Shown here one piece after another: positions 8,213 through 10,096 of a stretch of DNA of 10,096 nt. The position numbers and the translations under genes were made by a program. A model generated the notes under the pieces. That model ran no database searches. It was not told the origin of the DNA and worked only from the letters and a program-made list of their open reading frames with translations. Location: contig JAFGUR010000295.1 of NCBI GenBank assembly GCA_016938425.1, forward strand, positions 1 through 10,096. The letters run 5' to 3'. The stretch comes from Fusobacteriaceae bacterium (GTDB taxonomy: Bacteria > Fusobacteriota > Fusobacteriia > Fusobacteriales > Fusobacteriaceae). Positions within the stretch are counted from its first letter, which is position 1. The number at the start of each line of letters is the position of its first letter.

Positions 8213-8797
8213 CTATTCAAATGAAAGAGAAAAATTCTTTAAAATGGCAAAAGAGGCATAAAGCTCAATGGTACTCATGGAACCAAGGCTGCATTGGAAA
8301 TTCCAAAAGTTATTAATAGTTCCCGTGAGGTAGAGGGAGAGAAAGGAATTAATGATACCGCTATGAGTTATAATTAAAAATGTTTCATTACTTGTTTTTA
8401 ATTTGTCAAAAAAACATTCGCACCTTTTTCCAAGGTCCCAAATACTTTCACCTTCTGGAAATTTATAATTGATATTATGATTTTTCCAAAGAACTATTTC
8501 TTGAGGGTAAAGGGTACTTATTTCATCAAAACATAAACCTTCAAAATTCCCAAAGTTAATTTCCATAAGATTTGAGTCGGTAACGATAGGTTTATTTTCT
8601 ATATTAAGTAATCTAGCTGTTTCCAAGGCTCTTATGGAAGGACTTGAAAAAATATAATCATAGAGAGGTATTGAATTTTTTAAATTTTCAATTTGTGAAA
8701 TTCCTTTGCTTGTTAGTTTTGGATCAGAATGTCCAAAATATACTTTTTTTTGATTTAAAAATGATTCGCCATGCCTAATTAAGATAATTTTTGCCAT
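8213..8797 (-). CDS. cobC: Histidine phosphatase family protein, probably CobC-like alpha-ribazole phosphatase
   Basis: A 194-aa member of the histidine-phosphatase (phosphoglycerate-mutase-like) superfamily. It has the catalytic LIRHGES (6-12, H9 as the phospho-acceptor), SSPSIRALETA (51-61, R56 binding phosphate), MEINFGNFEG (78-87, E79 as acid), PEGES (114-118) and the second histidine in ITHSG (H145). GNFEG and PEGES are typical of the CobC/GpmB branch. CobC removes the phosphate from alpha-ribazole-5'-phosphate, or its cobalamin form, in nucleotide-loop assembly. The specific role rests on the neighbour: a corrinoid adenosyltransferase lies 8 nt upstream and the ribosome binding site AAGGAG overlaps its stop codon. 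It could otherwise be a general phosphatase. Between its end and the shared terminator (8057-8212) I see no further gene. Confidence 0.82.
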   Translation of the reverse strand: MAKIILIRHGESFLNQKKVYFGHSDPKLTSKGISQIENLKNSIPLYDYIFSSPSIRALETARLLNIENKPIVTDSNLMEINFGNFEGLCFDEISTLYPQEIVLWKNHNINYKFPEGESIWDLGKRCECFFDKLKTSNETFLIITHSGIINSFLSLYLTGTINNFWNFQCSLGSMSTIELYASFAILKNFSLSFE

Positions 8798-8805
8798 AAA
8801 ACTCC

Positions 8806-9333
8806 TTAAAATTCAATCCCGATTCTACCACTTATACCTAAATTATAAGGGTGTTTTTCACATTTAATTACAGAAATATAATCAGCATATTCTTTTAAAT
8901 TTTCTGAAACATCTCTACCACTAAAAATTAATTCCACTTGACTTTTTTTATTTGAAATTAAATCTATTATAGTGTTACTAGAAATAAAGCCTAATAATTC
9001 GGCATTCAAAAGCTCGTCAAAAAAAACAATATCATAGTTATTATAAATATTAAAAACGTTCTGAATTCCATGTGAAATTATAAATTTTGTGTTTTCGATT
9101 TCGGAGATACTCATTTCCCAAGTGAATTTATCATAAGAAATTATTTGTACTATTTCCAAATTGTTTATTTTTTGATTTTTCAAAAATAAAATCTCACCGG
9201 TATCTTCAACTTTTAATACTTGTACAATTAATACTTTAAAATTTCTACCTAATGCTCTTAAGGCTAGGCCAAAAAGAGAAGTAGATTTTCCCTTGCCGTT
9301 TCCAATATAAAAATGAACTAGTCCTGTATTCAA
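8806..9333 (-). CDS. cobO: Corrinoid adenosyltransferase (cob(I)yrinic acid a,c-diamide adenosyltransferase), BtuR/CobO/CobP family
   Basis: Transfers the 5'-deoxyadenosyl group of ATP to reduced corrinoids to make the coenzyme form. Chosen length is 175 aa. The family P-loop variant GNGKGKST is at residues 11-18, followed by LFGLALRALG (20-29). A Walker-B-like VFFDELLNA lies at 103-111, FSGRDVSENLKEYAD at 137-151, and the C-terminal EKHPYNLGISGRIGIEF at 159-175 matches the CobO ending. I place the start at TTG 9333, giving MNTGLVHFYIGNGKGKS, the usual family N-terminus. Earlier in-frame starts (GTG 9342, TTG 9348) are unlikely because the -10 box lies at 9350-9355. First gene of a two-gene operon with the CobC-like phosphatase. 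No cobalamin riboswitch is visible upstream. Confidence 0.9.
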   Translation of the reverse strand: MNTGLVHFYIGNGKGKSTSLFGLALRALGRNFKVLIVQVLKVEDTGEILFLKNQKINNLEIVQIISYDKFTWEMSISEIENTKFIISHGIQNVFNIYNNYDIVFFDELLNAELLGFISSNTIIDLISNKKSQVELIFSGRDVSENLKEYADYISVIKCEKHPYNLGISGRIGIEF

Positions 9334-9349
9334 AATTATCACCCACAAA

Positions 9350-9360
9350 ATTATACCATA
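9350..9360 (-). promoter_or_regulatory. Extended -10 promoter of cobO-cobC
   Basis: Read on the minus strand, TATGGTATAAT (9360 to 9350) is an extended -10 element. No strong -35 box stands 16-18 nt further up. Initiation about 7 nt downstream, near 9343, would leave an untranslated leader of only about 10 nt before the TTG at 9333, with GGGTGAT as a weak ribosome binding site. Confidence 0.55.
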
Positions 9361-9547
9361 AAAATAAAAATGTAACTACTACGACATTATAAACAATAAA
9401 TTGAAAATAATTAAATTAATTGAAACTAATCTCTTTAACAAGTCTTAAATGGCGTTGAATTTCAATAAAAATAAAAAAAATGAAATTTTTTTCTTTTTAC
9501 TCTTTTATTTTCAAGAAAAATGAGCTATCATGGTAGAGTGACAAAAA

Positions 9548-9560
9548 AGGAGGTGAAAGG
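9548..9560 (+). promoter_or_regulatory. Near-perfect ribosome binding site of the 58-aa gene
   Basis: AAGGAGGTGA pairs along its whole length with the 3' end of 16S rRNA and stands about 7 nt before the ATG at 9561. It is the strongest ribosome binding site in the window and is the main reason to accept this short frame as a gene. The upstream promoter is unclear: TATCAT (9526-9531) or TGGTAGAGT (9531-9539) are possible -10 boxes, neither with a good -35. Confidence 0.7.
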
Positions 9561-9737
9561 ATGGATAAAGATCCCGCAAATGTAATACCTGTGGAGGTTA
9601 TGTTTGATATTCAAAAAATGATAAAGAAAGGCTTTAGTCAAGATGAAATATTAAAACAATTTAATAAAAAAAATATGAATACCTATATAAAAGCTTATAT
9701 AGAGAGATTAGCAGTAACTTCAAAAAATACAAATTAA
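9561..9737 (+). CDS. Small protein of unknown function (58 aa)
   Basis: I do not recognise this protein. It is 58 aa long, begins MDKDPANVIPVEVMFDIQKM, and is rich in lysine, asparagine and isoleucine. It looks soluble and mainly alpha-helical: a helix about 11-22, a turn KKGFS (22-26), a helix about 27-35, and a third about 40-51. The KKGFSQDEILKQF stretch has a vague helix-turn-helix look, too weak for a call. There is no cysteine, signal peptide or membrane segment. Support for a real gene is the near-perfect ribosome binding site just upstream and a tight terminator 8 nt after the stop (9745-9769). It stands alone, divergent from cobO, with the right repeat copy beyond its terminator. It could be a small regulator, adaptor or toxin-type peptide; sequence alone does not decide. 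Confidence 0.72.
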   Translation: MDKDPANVIPVEVMFDIQKMIKKGFSQDEILKQFNKKNMNTYIKAYIERLAVTSKNTN

Positions 9738-9744
9738 CATATAA

Positions 9745-9769
9745 AAAGCAATAGCTATGCTATTGCTTT
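9745..9769 (+). terminator. Rho-independent terminator of the 58-aa gene
   Basis: Perfect 11-bp stem AAAGCAATAGC (9745-9755), loop TAT, GCTATTGCTTT (9759-9769), then AATAATTTTAT. The U-run is short and interrupted, so termination may be partial. The right repeat copy begins about 20 nt later. Confidence 0.75.
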
Positions 9770-9788
9770 AATAATTTTATAAATATTG

Positions 9789-10096
9789 TAATTAGGGCTT
9801 ACTGAAAAATATAAAACCATTGATTTTAGAAGTGTACAAATATATTTTTAAGAAAAAAATGCACGTTTTTTAATAAAAAACCTTAAAAATCAAACATTTA
9901 AAACTTGGACTGCGCGCCCAAACCTCGTAAACGTAGTATGTTTTTTGACCGAAGGGAATTATCCTTTAGGAAATTCCTTGTAAATTATACTATAAAAATA
10001 ATTATGTTTAATTATAAGGTGTCCAGCAACCGTTGCTGGTCGGGTTTAGATATTCTTAGAGCTTTAGCTCTTAGAATATTTTATGCGGAGCCAAAG
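9789..10096. repeat. Right copy of the structured dispersed repeat, cut by the window end
   Basis: The reverse complement of 9789-10074 aligns with 735-1019; in this orientation it starts TAATTAGGGCTTACTGAAAAA. Visible stem-loops are TTGGAC/GCCCAA (9905-9921), a perfect 7-bp CCAGCAA-CCG-TTGCTGG (10023-10039), and long arms ATATTCTTAGAGCT (10050-10063) with AGCTCTTAGAATAT (10066-10079), one mismatch. The sequence after 10080 is only loosely similar to the outer part of the left copy, and the true end is not in the window. A plus-strand frame around ATG 9938 reads on through the repeat to the window edge and parallels the minus-strand frame of the left copy, but I do not treat it as a gene. Confidence 0.78.

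Noticed and set aside
9349..9560. Cobalamin riboswitch upstream of cobO
   Set aside because: No B12-box-like sequence is visible, and the -10 box directly before the start leaves a leader of about 10 nt. The rest of the interval is A+T-rich with only weak promoter-like words.
9938..10096. Plus-strand frame from ATG 9938 running off the window edge as a partial gene
   Set aside because: It lies in the right repeat copy, lacks a ribosome binding site, and mirrors the discounted frame of the left copy.

Overview
The window is AT-rich (by eye about 70 % A+T). Arginine is almost always AGA and leucine mostly TTA. Ribosome binding sites are AGGAGG-like and promoters carry TATAAT with a TGn extension. 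This fits a low-GC anaerobe of the Bacillota (Clostridia/Tissierellia type) or the Fusobacteriota; the sequence alone does not let me choose. Most of the content is ordinary chromosomal housekeeping. I see no phage, CRISPR, toxin-antitoxin or obvious defence gene.

Layout, left to right. (1) 24-660: a well-formed promoter and a SatP/YaaH-type acetate uptake transporter. (2) 661-1237: no convincing gene. It holds a structured repeat copy (about 735-1019), a Rho-independent terminator immediately after it (1019-1043) and about 190 bp of unexplained sequence with one hairpin. (3) 1238-3477: a COG2509-type FAD-dependent dehydrogenase and a HAD-family hydrolase in one tight operon. (4) 3508-6299: proB-proA, the first two steps of proline synthesis from glutamate, followed 2 nt later by a small zinc-ribbon protein. 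(5) 6300-8056: a DEAD-box RNA helicase with a DbpA-type RNA-binding tail, its own promoter, a TTG start and a terminator. (6) 8213-9360, minus strand: a corrinoid adenosyltransferase (CobO/BtuR) followed by a CobC-like histidine phosphatase, both consistent with making or salvaging adenosylcobalamin. (7) 9561-9769: a 58-codon gene of unknown function with a near-perfect ribosome binding site and its own terminator. (8) 9789-10096: a second copy of the repeat, in inverted orientation, running off the window end.

How the parts relate. ProB and ProA act in sequence, and their 2-nt spacing suggests translational coupling; the zinc-ribbon gene is coupled in the same way. CobO and CobC are sequential or parallel tools of cobalamin assembly and share one promoter. 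The rest are independent transcription units.

The most interesting signal is the pair of inverted repeat copies about 9 kb apart. They share long identical blocks and several stem-loops, and in both copies the same end lies next to a transcription terminator. The unknown 58-aa gene is the second. I did not find a convincing new multi-gene system.
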